Source: Albula goreensis
Taxonomy: Eukaryota; Chordata; Actinopteri; Albuliformes; Albulidae
DNA length: 64,000 nucleotides
Assembly (NCBI GenBank): GCA_022829145.1
Contig: CM040762.1
Span: forward strand, 24,422,436 to 24,486,435
Direction of reading: 5' to 3'
The notes beneath the pieces were generated by a model. The model did no database searches. It was given only the letters and a program-made list of their open reading frames with translations, and had not been told where the DNA came from. The position numbers and the translations under genes are program-made. This document shows, piece by piece, positions 13,601-26,300 of this stretch (positions within the stretch are counted from its first letter, which is position 1; each line of letters opens with the position of its first letter).

Positions 13601-14677
13601 CTGACATTCATGAGTTTACCAATACACTAGCTGAAAATGGCTGACTATACAGATGACCGGGCCAATGAAACAGCAACGAGCAGAGGCTGGCTTGACATCC
13701 AGACTTCCAGTTCCGCTTCATCACTAGTCGAGGCTAGCTGAGGCTGTAATTTTTCTAAATCCAGTTAGGGTGGAGGGGCACTGAGCTGTTTATCACTGAA
13801 TTGTGTGAACAAACCAAAAATACTTTTTTTCCCTTTAGCCAGTGCAGTCATTGGTCAGAATCATTAGTTACTGAGTCACTGATGCTACATGGTAGCGCAA
13901 TGAAACTTCACTCCCACATAATTTCTCAGCCTCAGTTCTATCGTGTCCCAGTGTATGCTGGTTTTAATTCTAAACAGAATTCTTATCAGTTCCCGAAGTA
14001 AAAGAACATGTTGGATGTTTTCATTTAGATGATTCTAATGTCTAGTGAAGTATGTGAACCCTTAATGTCACATTATATCAGGGGACAGATATCCATGTTT
14101 CAAGAATGAGTATTTCATATTTATATTACTGATATGGCTGATCCATCAATCACATCAGAATCTAGACTAATGTTTTCATTTAGTCTGACGTGTGGTAGCA
14201 AATTATTTATTTTCCATAGAGTTGCCATTTTTAATCCATTCAGAGATACACCTACACTGAAATCACCAAGGTCCTGAATGCTGACGCTGAGGATATGTGG
14301 AGAGCAATGATAATGTTTATTTTTGTGGGAAAATACCTAAAAGACAAAGCAAATGCTAGGAAGCCAAACCACTACTGTGTAGTGTATGGGATTGGCACCG
14401 ACATTTTTAACAACCCCAGTTCATCAATGTAATGTTCGGTATGAAATACAGCATACAGAGTTGGGCTTGAATACTGTACGAAGTTGCAGTATTTATGGCA
14501 AGCCCTAATGGCACAACTACTCAGTAACAGACTAAATGGACCGGATACGCGTTCCTCACCACTCTGGTCGTCGCAACAGTGTCGGATCAAGCTCTTTGCT
14601 TTTGAAAGTTCAATTATTCCACTAGTCATCATTATTTGCAGAAATCTGCGGTGGCTTTCTGTCATTGGTCTGGCCAT
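7689..14677 (-). CDS. nsmce1: NSMCE1, SMC5/6 complex RING-type ubiquitin ligase subunit (complete, 7 coding exons)
   Basis: In minus order the coding exons are 14677-14560, 13026-12914, 11938-11861, 10928-10782, 10643-10527, 8387-8261 and 7786-7689. All are GT-AG and in phase, giving 265 aa against 266 in human. The N-terminus ([19 protein letters not shown]) and middle ([45 protein letters not shown]) form the tandem winged-helix part that binds NSMCE3. The C-terminus is a variant RING: Cys182-x2-Cys185, Cys192/195/200, His205, Cys208 and Cys221-x2-Cys224, followed by YWPHEIP. The protein works in the nucleus in SMC5/6-dependent repair. The Cys195-x4-Cys200 spacing (CENPEC) is two residues longer than the human CETC. 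The tail is basic and variable, as in the family. The last exon is read in the frame fixed by splice phase and ends at TGA 7691-7689. Confidence 0.96.
13237..13466. mobile_element. MITE with 22-bp inverted termini in NSMCE1 intron 1
   Basis: The left end ggctgtgtcccaaattgcat and the right end atgcaatctgggacacagcc are inverted repeats with one mismatch over about 22 bp, in a 230-bp noncoding unit. Internal cactaactagta motifs recur near both ends. No clear target-site duplication was seen. Confidence 0.75.
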
Positions 14678-15314
14678 GTTTAAGGACAGACACAGCTGGC
14701 CGCTTGGTTACTCTTCGATCGTATTTCTAGTCCTGCGAACAAAAACACCAAAAGTGTATGTTAACATTGAGTACACTGGAACAAATGTCAAGCCACTTCG
14801 AGGTATAACGTGGAATGTAAACATTTAGCTATTGCAAAATTAGACTAAACGGTGTTTTAACACACTGGCTCAACAGCATTGCCAAGTAAATGACATTAGT
14901 TTGTCTGTAACGTCAGATCTGCCACTCATCGACTACTGGTCTGGCAAACTAAGGAACAAACGTTTCATAATGTTACAAGGTAATTAAATTGTGTCCTAAA
15001 ATATCATCTCAGTGTATTATCAATGCTACTGAGACACATGGTTATCGTATAGGCAGGCAAATTGCAGCTAGCTTTGTCTGCCACAAACCATCAGGCAACC
15101 TATATAATGTTACTTTGCTAAACAGCTCGATTTTAGTTAGGTTTGGTCTAAAACTAAAGTAACTACAAATTGTCACAGCTAAACTTATAATTTGAGCTAT
15201 GCTACATTAATTAGTGGAAGCGTTCTAGGTAATTCGAAAAGGCAAATTACAGTTGACAGAGACATACCATTCGTTAAACATAATCAGTATTAAATATTTA
15301 CGTATAAGTCTTAC

Positions 15315-15505
15315 CAGAACCTGAGCTATATTACCTTTCGTTAATTAATATGCCGGTTTTATTTAGACTTAATAAACCAACCAGGAAACAACCTGAATGT
15401 TTACACACAACACACTCCCGCGAAATTCTCAGACAGCGAGAATCCCGTGGTGAGCATGCGCACGGAAGCATTTCCGTTTGGGAACCTTCAAACTGACGTC
15501 ACATT
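15315..15505 (-). promoter_or_regulatory. NSMCE1 promoter and noncoding first exon
   Basis: On the minus strand a strong donor (ctg|gtaaga) lies at 15315/15314. A good acceptor (ttttgttcgcag) precedes 14732, just upstream of the start codon exon. This supports a noncoding exon 1 ending at 15315. Upstream lie an NRF1-type gcatgcgcac (15454-15463), an overlapping ETS core cggaag and a perfect CRE palindrome tgacgtca (15494-15501). This is typical of housekeeping DNA-repair gene promoters. There is no TATA box at an obvious distance. Confidence 0.65.
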
Positions 15506-18500
15506 TCAGTTTTGTATGCTGAGCGTTGGTTTATAAAAATCTGCACTAATCAAATCGTATGTCATTACAATTTCTGCCCAGTTTCAAGTCATGTGTACGC
15601 GGTTATTCAGCGCCGAGCTTATTGTTAACTATGTTAATGTTTTATATTAACGCCACATACATATAAAACATTGTGCATGTTCTATAAATATATAACTCAT
15701 TTTGACAAAAATTTCACTTAGAACTTCTCAGGTCACAGAAACTTTAACTGTAATGAGCCCAGTTGAAATAGAACCAATAGCACTTAGACAAAAATAATTC
15801 ATTTTCAGCAACATTTATCTGATTGTTATGGCAACAAAGTAAAACAAAGTCATCTCAGATATCAATAATTCATCACTAGGAATTACCCACTATATAAACA
15901 CAATGCAAAGGACTGCTGCATTCAACGCCAGTTACTTTGTACTAACTGCAATACAGTTACAGTCTTGTGACAGGCTGTTATAGATGGATACAAATGAATG
16001 GCTGTGTGTATCACGCAGCATACGCAGCTCAGACTGACAGAAAGTATCCTACTGTCATAAATATAAACCTATTTGTTATGTAACAACTGGTCTACAATGT
16101 GGATTGGGGGTGATCGAATCATGTTTTGCCATCAAAAGGTTGCATTCATGCCAAAAACATACAGTAACTGCTGAAATTCTGTATGGATGAAAGTACGGAC
16201 ATTAACAGGCTATTCCTATCTATTATCTTGGTGTTAGACTGGATTTCAACTGTAAATTTACCATATACATTGACTAAAGGGGAGACTGCTTTATGGGAGT
16301 GTTCATTTCGGTAAGAGGTTTTGCAGATAATTATACTCTTGTCCGTGTATATATCTGATGCAATGACTTGATAGACCACTCTGCTACAGTGTAATAGGGA
16401 CCTGTATCTGTAAGCCGTAATGACTATCTAACAGACATGACTGACATTTTGCAGGGAAAGCAAATAAACACAACATTTCTAGGTACCGATTAAGAATAAC
16501 ACTGAGCCAATACTAAACACTCTCATACCCTTGTAACATTTTGAAAGGGGAAACAACCCATGTGACGGTCAACAACAGAGTCTTGTTTAAATGGGAATTT
16601 CCCTGCATGGAGAATTTGCACAGGAACTAAGATATACCGCAAACAGGACCCACACTTTCAACATTCACGTGCATATTATAGAATATAAAGGCAGACCACA
16701 GCTTTTTTGGTTCTCAATTCTACTGATGCAACTACAATGCCTGTCTTTCTAATGAAAACAGTAAGGTTCCTTTACTCAGCTGGTGCTTGGTCCTGCCATA
16801 AAAAGAGAATAACAGTGTCAGATGAGCATTCAGGCATAATATGTAGCCTAAGGCACCCTGTGGTCTGGCTAAGCTACATGACTGGGATCCTTGAGGTTGG
16901 TGGTTCAAGCCCCAGGCCAGCCACAGCAAGAACACCATTGTTGTTGGGCCCTTGAGCAAGGCCCTTAACCCCACATTGCTACCAGGGAGGATTGGCTGTT
17001 GATTAGCCTATTCAAATGTAAGTTGCTTTGGATAAATGTGTCAGCTAAATGACTGTACTATAAAATGTCTCTTATCTCCCAGGTTACATATTTTAAAGAG
17101 CTGAGTTCTCCCCTCATTTAAATGTCCTTTTCACACGATGGGGTGAAAGGTGTCCTATATCATTGCGAAAAGATAAAAGAACATCTATTCAAACATCTTA
17201 TGAGGAAGCAGAGCGGAAGAACTATGTGAGAAATGGAAGAGTCCAAAATGAATTTCTCACCACATCAGCAAACCCCCTCAGTGCTGCTGGTTGCCCTGTG
17301 AAACGAACAGTTTTAGATTTATTTCCAGGTTTTTGGCTGTTTAAATGGCTGAGGTTTTTGAAACAACAGAGACTATCAAAGAGACTATGAGTACAGACTT
17401 TAGAGCGCTACATTTGGCATGCTTACATGTGTCATTTTCTCTAGCAGAGGAGAGCAGAGTAATTAGGAATTGCTACCAGTCTCCAGGAAGCTAAAATAAT
17501 AACATGCTGTTTTTGGGGGGAAACAGGTCTGAACCAGCCATCGTTGAGATAACATCTGGCCCAGCCTCATGGGGAAAGATAGGGGTGACACATGTTAAGT
17601 TTGTAAGTATAGGTACCCTCAAGCAGCCATTCCTGGTCCACCAGGTGATTGGATTGTATGAACGTATATACATGATGACTTTGTCATCTTCATACGACAA
17701 AGGCAATATGTAACTGGTGGTGTGTCTACATCATGGAACGAGATAAGAGCTCATCACCGCATGAATGGAAGGACCTATATGTTCATGGCTGCCTCCTGCT
17801 AAGATGGCGGAAAAGGATTGAAGCGTGAGGCGACAGAGTTTGGCTGAGTTCCAGCTGGAAAGACATGAAAAATTATCTGTCGTGCCTGAGATGGCAAAGT
17901 GCAATATGCCAGGATTACTGGTCTCTTCCTCACTGTTTTTGCACACACCAGCGGCTGTGCCTCCAAGCTTTTTTTCCATCTGTCTTTTGTTAGTTTTGTT
18001 CGCAGGTGTTTATTTTGTTTTCCTGCACTTTTTTTTTTGTTACGTTGGCCTGGACAAGAACAGGCAAGCAAGTTCCATGGAAGACTCATCTTTTTGTTGA
18101 GTCTGGCTGACTGTGCTATGGGTAGCCACCCCTATCGCATATACTTTTTCCAATGTGGGTGTTTTCTGGTTTAAGGGATTTGACATGTGCTTTTTTTGTG
18201 TACCATTGTTATTGCTTAGCCAAATATTTGGCGGTGGTGGAGAGGAAGTTTGATTTTGGAAAACAGCACGTTTTCATATCATTAAATTCAAGCTCAAATG
18301 TTGCAAAATAAATGATGTAAGATCCACATCACAAGTTAAACAGGAGATTCAAACTCAACATCAAATGACTGGGTTATGCCCCCTTGCAAATTTAGTTGTA
18401 GGTGATTTTTGTACATTAATATATTTTAATCCATGAGGCACCTCGTATTAACAAGCAATTGATTTTATCTCAAATAAAGTGTTTTAATACATTTTAATCT

Positions 18501-19790
18501 GAAGCTTGGTACAATGTAGGTGTAAAGGGGCATAACATACGCTTCAAAGATGATATAAAATGATTTAGCGAATTAGCAAAGCGAGCATGAGAGCGTAGCA
18601 AAGCGAAGCGCGCACCTCCAGGTGGGGGATTCGCGGGGGCGCTGTGAGCATTTTCAACCGCACTGGAGTTCTGCGCTGTCTAGTGTTCAAATACTCAGTT
18701 TCAAGGGACAATTACATTTTATAAAGGGAGTTATCCATACCTTAATTGTTTGTTACCGACCCGCGAATAATCGAAGCCGCGATGTGGAAATTCACCTGTA
18801 CAACATGATTTTCAAAGTGCAACCAATTTCTTTGGGCTACAAATGAGTGTGGCTTTGAGCTACACAGTGGAACATCAGTTCTTACTTTCACACCCTTTAT
18901 TTATTTTACGGCTAGTTCCATTTTATAGTTGTGTTTTACTGGGTGCAATGAGGAATCTGTCTAAGGATGACAAACATGTTATTTTCAGTTTATACCCATG
19001 TCATATTTTTCCGGCTGCACTGGAGGTATGTCACCCTTTTGTGTCACAAATATTTTTTTTTCAACTTTTCATTTTTTTCCTTTTCTTTCACAACATTTCG
19101 ATGACTAAGCTGTATTGTGCAGTAATGCAGTAATGTAAGAGTTAAAGTTAGCGGGAAGTATTCTGTCTGAAAGTCTCAAAAAAGACATATAAGTTTTAAA
19201 TCACAATGTACTGAAGCTCTTGGACGAGGCCCCTGCGACATCTATTTGGCGTAAATAAGATGTGAGACACTTGTTATACGAGTGCGACAATTTAAGAGGC
19301 AAAACTCATCTACTACATGGTATAGTACTACTACATCTTCTACAATCATACCCTGCTACAACACTCGTGTTATTTTCACTCGGCTACATTTCATTTAGAA
19401 TTCAGTACATGACAGAAAAACGCTGATATATAGTATAGATATCGCTATATCTCACGTCCACTTCTACGCGCAATCAGAGAAACCAAACAAAGCAGCAAAC
19501 CCAAAGCTGAGAAAAGTTGAAAACAAAACCAAAATTATTTGGTCGGGAAAACTGAACAGTCCATTCAGTACACACTCGGCATTTATCACTACCCGTGAGG
19601 TCAGGCAGATTTGGGTGGTTCTTGCTGCAACAATTTTCCAGTAATCAGATTGTTCCTCCCCTAGTTACCACGAAGCACTTCCTTCTCGTTGCTTCCAAAG
19701 AAGCACGTACTTGGGACACAGACAGCCTACCAGCCTATAAACGGTGTAGGAGAGAAAGGAGGTCACCTTGCTTTCTACATGAGAACGGGT
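15506..19790. other. Intergenic spacer between the NSMCE1 promoter and the IL-4R-like gene
   Basis: The only recognised item is the V-type SINE at 16.9 kb. Around 18570-18640 there is a short run of agcaaagcga-like imperfect repeats. The remaining sequence is AT-rich with no supported exon. Confidence 0.45.
16855..17066 (+). mobile_element. V-type tRNA-derived SINE
   Basis: A degenerate A box (tggctaagct) and B box (ggttcaagcccc) are followed by cccttgagcaaggcccttaa. The tail is gctttggataaatgtgtcag ctaaatgac, the conserved L2-like 3' end of V-SINEs common in fish. It is flanked by nothing coding. Confidence 0.85.
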
Positions 19791-19799
19791 CTCGAAACT

Positions 19800-19991
19800 T
19801 AAGCTAGAGCAACAACTCAAAGGTGGAAGTTTTGCCTCTGTTGTTGTCGTTGTTTCTAGTTCGGGTGTGTATACCGGCGTAGCATAGCTATTTCACACAT
19901 CTGTGTTTGTGTCAAAGAAATACTGAACATTTTAAGGAGTACGTTTTATTCTGGCTACCTACACGTGCCTGAGAATTCCAGGATCTTTCCC
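19800..19991 (+). promoter_or_regulatory. Probable noncoding first exon and promoter of the IL-4R-like gene
   Basis: A consensus donor (ccc|gtaagt) after 19991 and an acceptor at 20342 (cccttacag) bracket a 350-bp intron. The following exon carries the receptor start codon at 20390. The 5' end of this exon is not defined by sequence; transcripts would be needed to set it. Confidence 0.5.
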
Positions 19992-20389
19992 GTAAGTACA
20001 TTTTGTGTGTAAATAATGTAGGATAATTAAATAAATTCAATCAAAACAAAAATAGCGTTTGTCTAACAGTATACATGGGCAGACTAGCTTTGGTGTTAGT
20101 GTTATTTACATTTTTCTCATGTCAGAAAAAGATAGATGTCTTTCGTTAGTTGTCTGTAGACCAGCGAGTATTGCATATGTTATTTTATCAGTACTTTAGT
20201 ACTATCATAAAGAAAATGTTTAACGTTATTTAGAAGTGATTTTATAGATCTGTATGGCAATCTAATATATTTCTTGACATATTTTAAGTTGCGTCTTAAT
20301 AACAGTGTACATATAGAATATTAACAATTTTTTCCCTTACAGATTGAAGACATTACTTTCACACAGAGATAACAAAAAATATTGCAAAC

Positions 20390-23300
20390 ATGCAAATTAG
20401 AATTCAAGTGTTAATCCTGGAATTGTTTTCACTGTCATATGGTGAGTAGTCTTATTTCTGCTTTGTGGCAGTTGACTCTTCAGCTATGTATTTTGCAAGG
20501 GCTTCTTGTAATTTAAATCTACAAGTTGTAGTCTTCTTTCAATACTTATGTAGTTATTTCACTTTAAATACTCTGTCTTGTCCCCTTCAAAAATACTTAG
20601 TTCTGTATGACCGGGATATCAGTGTATTACAGTAAAGCAAAGATATATTTCAGCTAGTGTGCAGATAATGTTTTACAAGTTTTACTTGGTTTTCCTGTTA
20701 ATGATCCTTACAGTATTGTTGCTCTTATTTTTACAGCACATTTGAAAGTTTCAAACCTCAATTGCTTCAATGACTATCAGACAACAATGGTTTGTGAATT
20801 CACCTCTGACAAGAATTTCAACTGCAGTGGATATAGCATAGATTTTGCATCACCAGACCAAAAGTAAGTGTCTTCCATTCTAAATAGATAGAAGTAACTT
20901 TTTGAAAAAGGAACCTTATTTTTATTCTCTAATTTTGAGTGACTGAGTGTTTCCACCTTTTTAATAGATTTTTTTTGTGAATGCAGTCATATGTTGTATG
21001 TTTATTATGACATTATATTTTACAAAATGAACTTTCATATGCATATGAAAAAGACATTTTCTGAAGTAACATTAAAGATGCCAACATTAGAAGCACAACA
21101 GATACAGAAAAGTCAAATTTGTTGAATATGTCAAGGGGAACAGTGTCAATAGTCATGATGGCAAGCTACTTCACACTCTCCATTCCAGAACATTCCCTCA
21201 AGGCTACCAGTCTTTTTATCTTGTGAGTTGGGAGACAGTGGAAGGTTTTGGACCGCATCCTGTTGATCATGAAACCAATTGTGAATCTGAATCCATTTAG
21301 AAGAGTATATGGGGGTGTTATTGTCTTGGGACATGGGAATATCTGAATATGTTGTAGCAAAGGGTGCATCTGGTTGCCTAAACCAACTCTGTATGTCTTG
21401 GCTGTAACTCTGTCCTGCAGAGAAGCAGCTGGACCCAATGGCTTCACAGCTACCCATACCATTACTGATCCACTGCAATGTTTAACAGATGGGAAATTGG
21501 TGATTATGTGGGATTCTGTAAACATAAACCTATCCCGATGTAGGGAAATGAGTAAAAAGACATCATTCAGATGGGTGGTATTTAACACGGAAATGTATAC
21601 CCGAGCAGCTGTGGCCGGATGATCATCCATTCGCCAGCAGATCGTTTAAACCTGGCGTTAAAATGCGTTCCACTTTAATTCCCGCCGTCCACACTGTGAT
21701 CGAATTTACATTCCCTCGCATTATGCGAAGTAGGCTGTAGTAGCTTAGCAGGGAGGCATAGGGAACTGACCGTTGCTTTGATGAATGACACTGCAGCGGA
21801 TGACGACACTGCCAACACCAACTGCACACAGTTCATTTGGGTCGCTGTTGCGAATGGAGCAACCGTGTAGGGGAGGCTGCGGATGCATGAAAGCGGCCAG
21901 GGATGCACTGTGATAAATGTTTTCCATGTCAGTGCTCAGCGCGCAAATTTTCACATGAAAAAGCGTACACGGGAGCCCTGAGGTCAGGGGTTCGAATCCC
22001 TGTCTCGTCACGGCCAGCCATGGTTAGAGGTCCCCCTTGGAGGTTGGGTCTAACCATGGGGGCAAGCCAGCTGAAGCTCATTGGTCTCAGCGCCTACTCC
22101 AGTCACATTGGGTGCTACACCGACATCATAGGCAGTGCGCGATTGGTGGCGCAGCTGCGGTGTGAAAAATGACAAGAGCAATGTGAATCAGAGGAGTCAC
22201 AAGCTCAACTTCTCCTCCCAAAGCCATCTGAGCAGGCCCTGCAGTGAGATCTTGATTCTTAGTAGGCTACCCATAAAGTTTGCAGGACAAGTTGCATGCG
22301 CTAACTAGAGTGGGGGAGAAGACAGGTGGCCTTGCAAGATAATCTTTTGCGTGGCTGTTGTTTTGTGGTTTTCTGGAACTACATAAATGTCTGTTTATTC
22401 ATGCTAACCGCTGATTCTCTTTTTTGATGCAGTTTTTCTTTGTTTTCGCTGAGCATCATGATTTTCAACACTGTTAACCCTGACAATCTTTTTTTTTTTT
22501 TTCGTTTTTGTGATTCATGCACCTTTGAAGAACTATTTGAGCTCTGTTAAAAATCTTTTAGGTGCGTTATGTTGCTTTAAAAACTTGACTTGAAAATATC
22601 TTTTATAACACAGATCTATGTTGTTGTTTTATAGCAACATAATATAGATATGTGTATCTCTATGCTGTTGAAGCCTTATTGCTGACATTTTGGGAAAATG
22701 TTTTGTTGTTGTTTTGAGAATGTTAATAAAGTTAACAGTAAGTTTAAACACCCAGCCTACAGTTTTAGTCCTTTAAAACAGGGGTTCCCAAACATTTCAG
22801 CCCACGGACTCCAAAATAACGGCGCTAGAGACTCACGGTCCCCACATATCCCCCGGGGGTTGAAGCATACAAACTTTGACACACACACATTGATTGGCCT
22901 ATTCATAACGGGCACAGCGCTTTGATAGCACAAAAGAACACAATAGCCTAACAACCACCTAATGAGATGGATGGGCACTATGCATCAATCTGATTTTTGA
23001 TTCTGGAAGTCATCTTGCAACCCCCCGAAGTCTCAGGACCCCCCGGGGGGTCCCGGGCCCCCCTTTGGGAACCCCTGCTTTAAAAGGCCAGCCGACGGCT
23101 TCCATTCCTTCCCAATGTGCTCTTACATAATATAATATACATGATGTCCTTCTCTCTAGGCATTTCAACTGTACATTCATGGAAAGCCTTCAAAACTCAG
23201 ATGTCTTCACTGTATGTGAATGCACAGTAAAAATGCCAGAGATGGTTAACACCGAAAAATATCAAAGACGTCTGTGGGAAGAAGGACGAGTCATAAATTC

Positions 23301-26300
23301 AACCATTATCACCGCGTTAGACAACAGTAAGTGGGATTTCAAATGTAATTCATGTAATGAATAATCCAGAAACTGTATTGCCAACTAGGAAGTTGGAGTA
23401 ATTCCAAAAAGGAAGTATTATGTATAAATATATGTGTGTGTGTGTGTGTGTGTATGTGTGTGTGTGTGCGCGCAATACCATGTTTATCATTTTGCAGAAT
23501 GCCGTTTCATATTCATGGCAGTTTTTTTCTTTGGTTTAATGCACTGTTTGTCCACCATTAATTGTCTTCTACAGTCAAGCCCAGAGCACCAAAGATATTA
23601 TCAGTGAAGCCGACAAAGGATGGAAATTACAAGGTTAAATGCAAGATCGATTATTCTGAGGACAACGGACTGTTTGATAGCTTGGACACTGAACTGAGCT
23701 ACAGAAAGAAAGACAGCAGTGTAAGCAAGCTTATATGCTAACTCTCCAGTGAAGACTTGTGTTTTTGTATTCATTTAAAAAGCTTTTTTTTACAATCCAT
23801 ACCAATTACACATTTATAAATATATTCCCACTGAGTATACTCTTACTGTTTCATATTCATATTCTTTTGGATGAAATGTTAAACTGAGATCCCTCTCACT
23901 GTGATCTGTGAGAAAGGGCAGTGCTTAATTTGTGCCAGACCACACTGTAGCTGCCTCGGTTTTAGCAGAGATGCAGAAAATGAACTTAGCAATCATATCC
24001 CCCAAAAACTGCTCAAACTTCAATGTGAAAATAATCACATCGTGCCGATACAAGTACGCTAACCCTTTTGAGACTTTCATAAAATTAAACAAAAATGACA
24101 GTTTGTAAACTGCGATTACACAGAAAAACCGTAATCAGAAAATTTTACTGGAAACTTTTATACGGGACTGTTAGGTCACCCTTATATGAGCAAAAGTTTG
24201 AATCAGGCGGAAGACAACCATCCAGAATATTCTAGCAGATATATGGCAAAATGTTTGTAAAGAAAACAATATTTATGTTTCGCATTGTCAAAGTCAAGGA
24301 CTTAAATTCTATTGAAGTGTTCTGGCTGGATATGAAGCAATCTGGATTATGAAAGGAAGCAGTTTTGTAATCAAGGAGGGCCTTAAATTTCTCAAAACAG
24401 ATGCAAGACATCGATAAACCGCAAAAAAGAAATGTTTTGTTGGAGTCCCACAAGGATGTTTAATGTTAGACCATATGCATTCAGTCATTAGTGTATGAAC
24501 ATTTAAAAACTATTTTGCTATCAGGATTGAGTGTTGTAGCCTCATTTTATTTCGGCCTTTGAGGCCTGCAAACTTGGAAAAAACCCATCTGTTTTAATTC
24601 ACACTGAGCTTTGGAGCCGCTTGGAATTGCAAATAAAACCTGTTAAAAGGGCAACTGAAAACCAAATGGGAAAATAAGTAGATTCTTATTATTATAATAA
24701 GATTATAATGAAATTGTGCTCATGGCTAAAAAAATTTTTTTACATATTGAAGGCTATTTAGCTGCCATTTCAATGCCATACTATGTCCATGTACAACGTA
24801 TTTTTCCAGTCTTAAAAGTGATTGTGTCTCTACAGGATTGGAATTCGGTCAATGCCACATTGAATTCCGAAATACTTGGCAGCCAATTGGAGCCAGGGTA
24901 TGTGTATGTTGTGAAAGCGAGATCGCGCTCCACCTCATACAACACGAGGTACAGTGACTGGAGCCAAGAAGAGCAGTGGACTGTCCGTAAGTAAGACACA
25001 CAGCACAAAAAAAAAAACAGAAAAGATTCACATGAAATAGAATAACATTAACATATATTAATACCACACACAGTATAAGAATAACATTTCACTATTGAAT
25101 ATTACTCTGAAATGTGAATGGCTTGTTTGGCCATTATCTCGACGCCTGGAGAATATGTGAAACGTTTATCCTCCAGTCGTTGCTGAACCATTTCCCGCTT
25201 TTGACGCTGACGGTAAAAGCAGTTCTGTTTTGTTTTACTCAGCCTTGTCCGGTCTGGACCCATCGATATTCATTGTGTCCACCCTGTGCGTGCTCCTCGT
25301 CATCAGCATCTGCGCTTTCTATTGGTTCTGCGCTCGGTAAGGGGAGGGGTTTTACTCCTGTCAATTTTAACTCAGTCATATAGCCACATATTTAACATAC
25401 AGGCGTATACGGCCATGCACATCAGCATGGCAAGACAAAGGCCATGACAAGACGAAGCAGAGGGGTGTTCCACACAGCAAGACCGAGGATTTCATAGGCA
25501 AACGTGAAAACATTTTTAACATCTGATTGGATAAGAGCCTCGGTTACCTCAAAATACTTACAAAGCTCGGCCACCTAACTCCTTAATTATCAGAGTTAGT
25601 TATGACTTCATACACAATGTGGTTTCTAAATTAAAAATATAGTCTATGTGTATCCATTAAGCCCCCGTACAGGTGAATCTTTATCAATATTTATGCAGAG
25701 AGGAATTAAATAAGTACAGTTTATGTGTGCGGTATGAGATCAGTGTTATTTTGCAGCTTTTCTGACCAGCCCTCACACATAAATTGAGCTTATTTAATTG
25801 ACCCGTCTTTTGGATCTTTCAGCTCCAGTCTCTCAAAAGATTTACTGCTTCCAGTTCTGGGAAGCCTTCCATACTTCACATTGGTGGCTAGTTCAATTTA
25901 AATTTTGTGTTAAGTTACATTTTTACCTGTGACATAACTGTTTATGAATGACCGTGTACCACAATGTGGGAACATCTTTGTAACTCACCCAAAATGTAGT
26001 AAAACTGTAGCGGAAGGCCCAAAAGTGGTTTTTCACACATATACTTATACCCACAGCTAATCACAAATGTTGAGCTGACGCTAACATGAGCACTTTACCA
26101 CAAAAATTTGAGCTACTACGTAACTGATATTAAAGATAATAGCCACAATTTAACTGCACAAACAACACGCAAAGCATTATGGGATTCAGAACCAAAGAGC
26201 AACGCGACTAGAATTAGCCAGCCAGTGTTATCTGTGGTAGATATTAGCCTTGCTTTTGGTGAAAAGCAAAGTTTGCCTGAATTCCATCCACATGAGAGAA

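Noticed and set aside
17801-17810. aagatggcgg, a YY1-type site, as an alternative promoter of the IL-4R-like gene
   Set aside because: Isolated motif with no donor or CpG context nearby; the splice-supported first exon is near 19.8-20.0 kb.
21988-21999. Functional tRNA gene at the ggttcgaatccc box
   Set aside because: No acceptor-stem or anticodon-arm pairing; it is the B box of a SINE.
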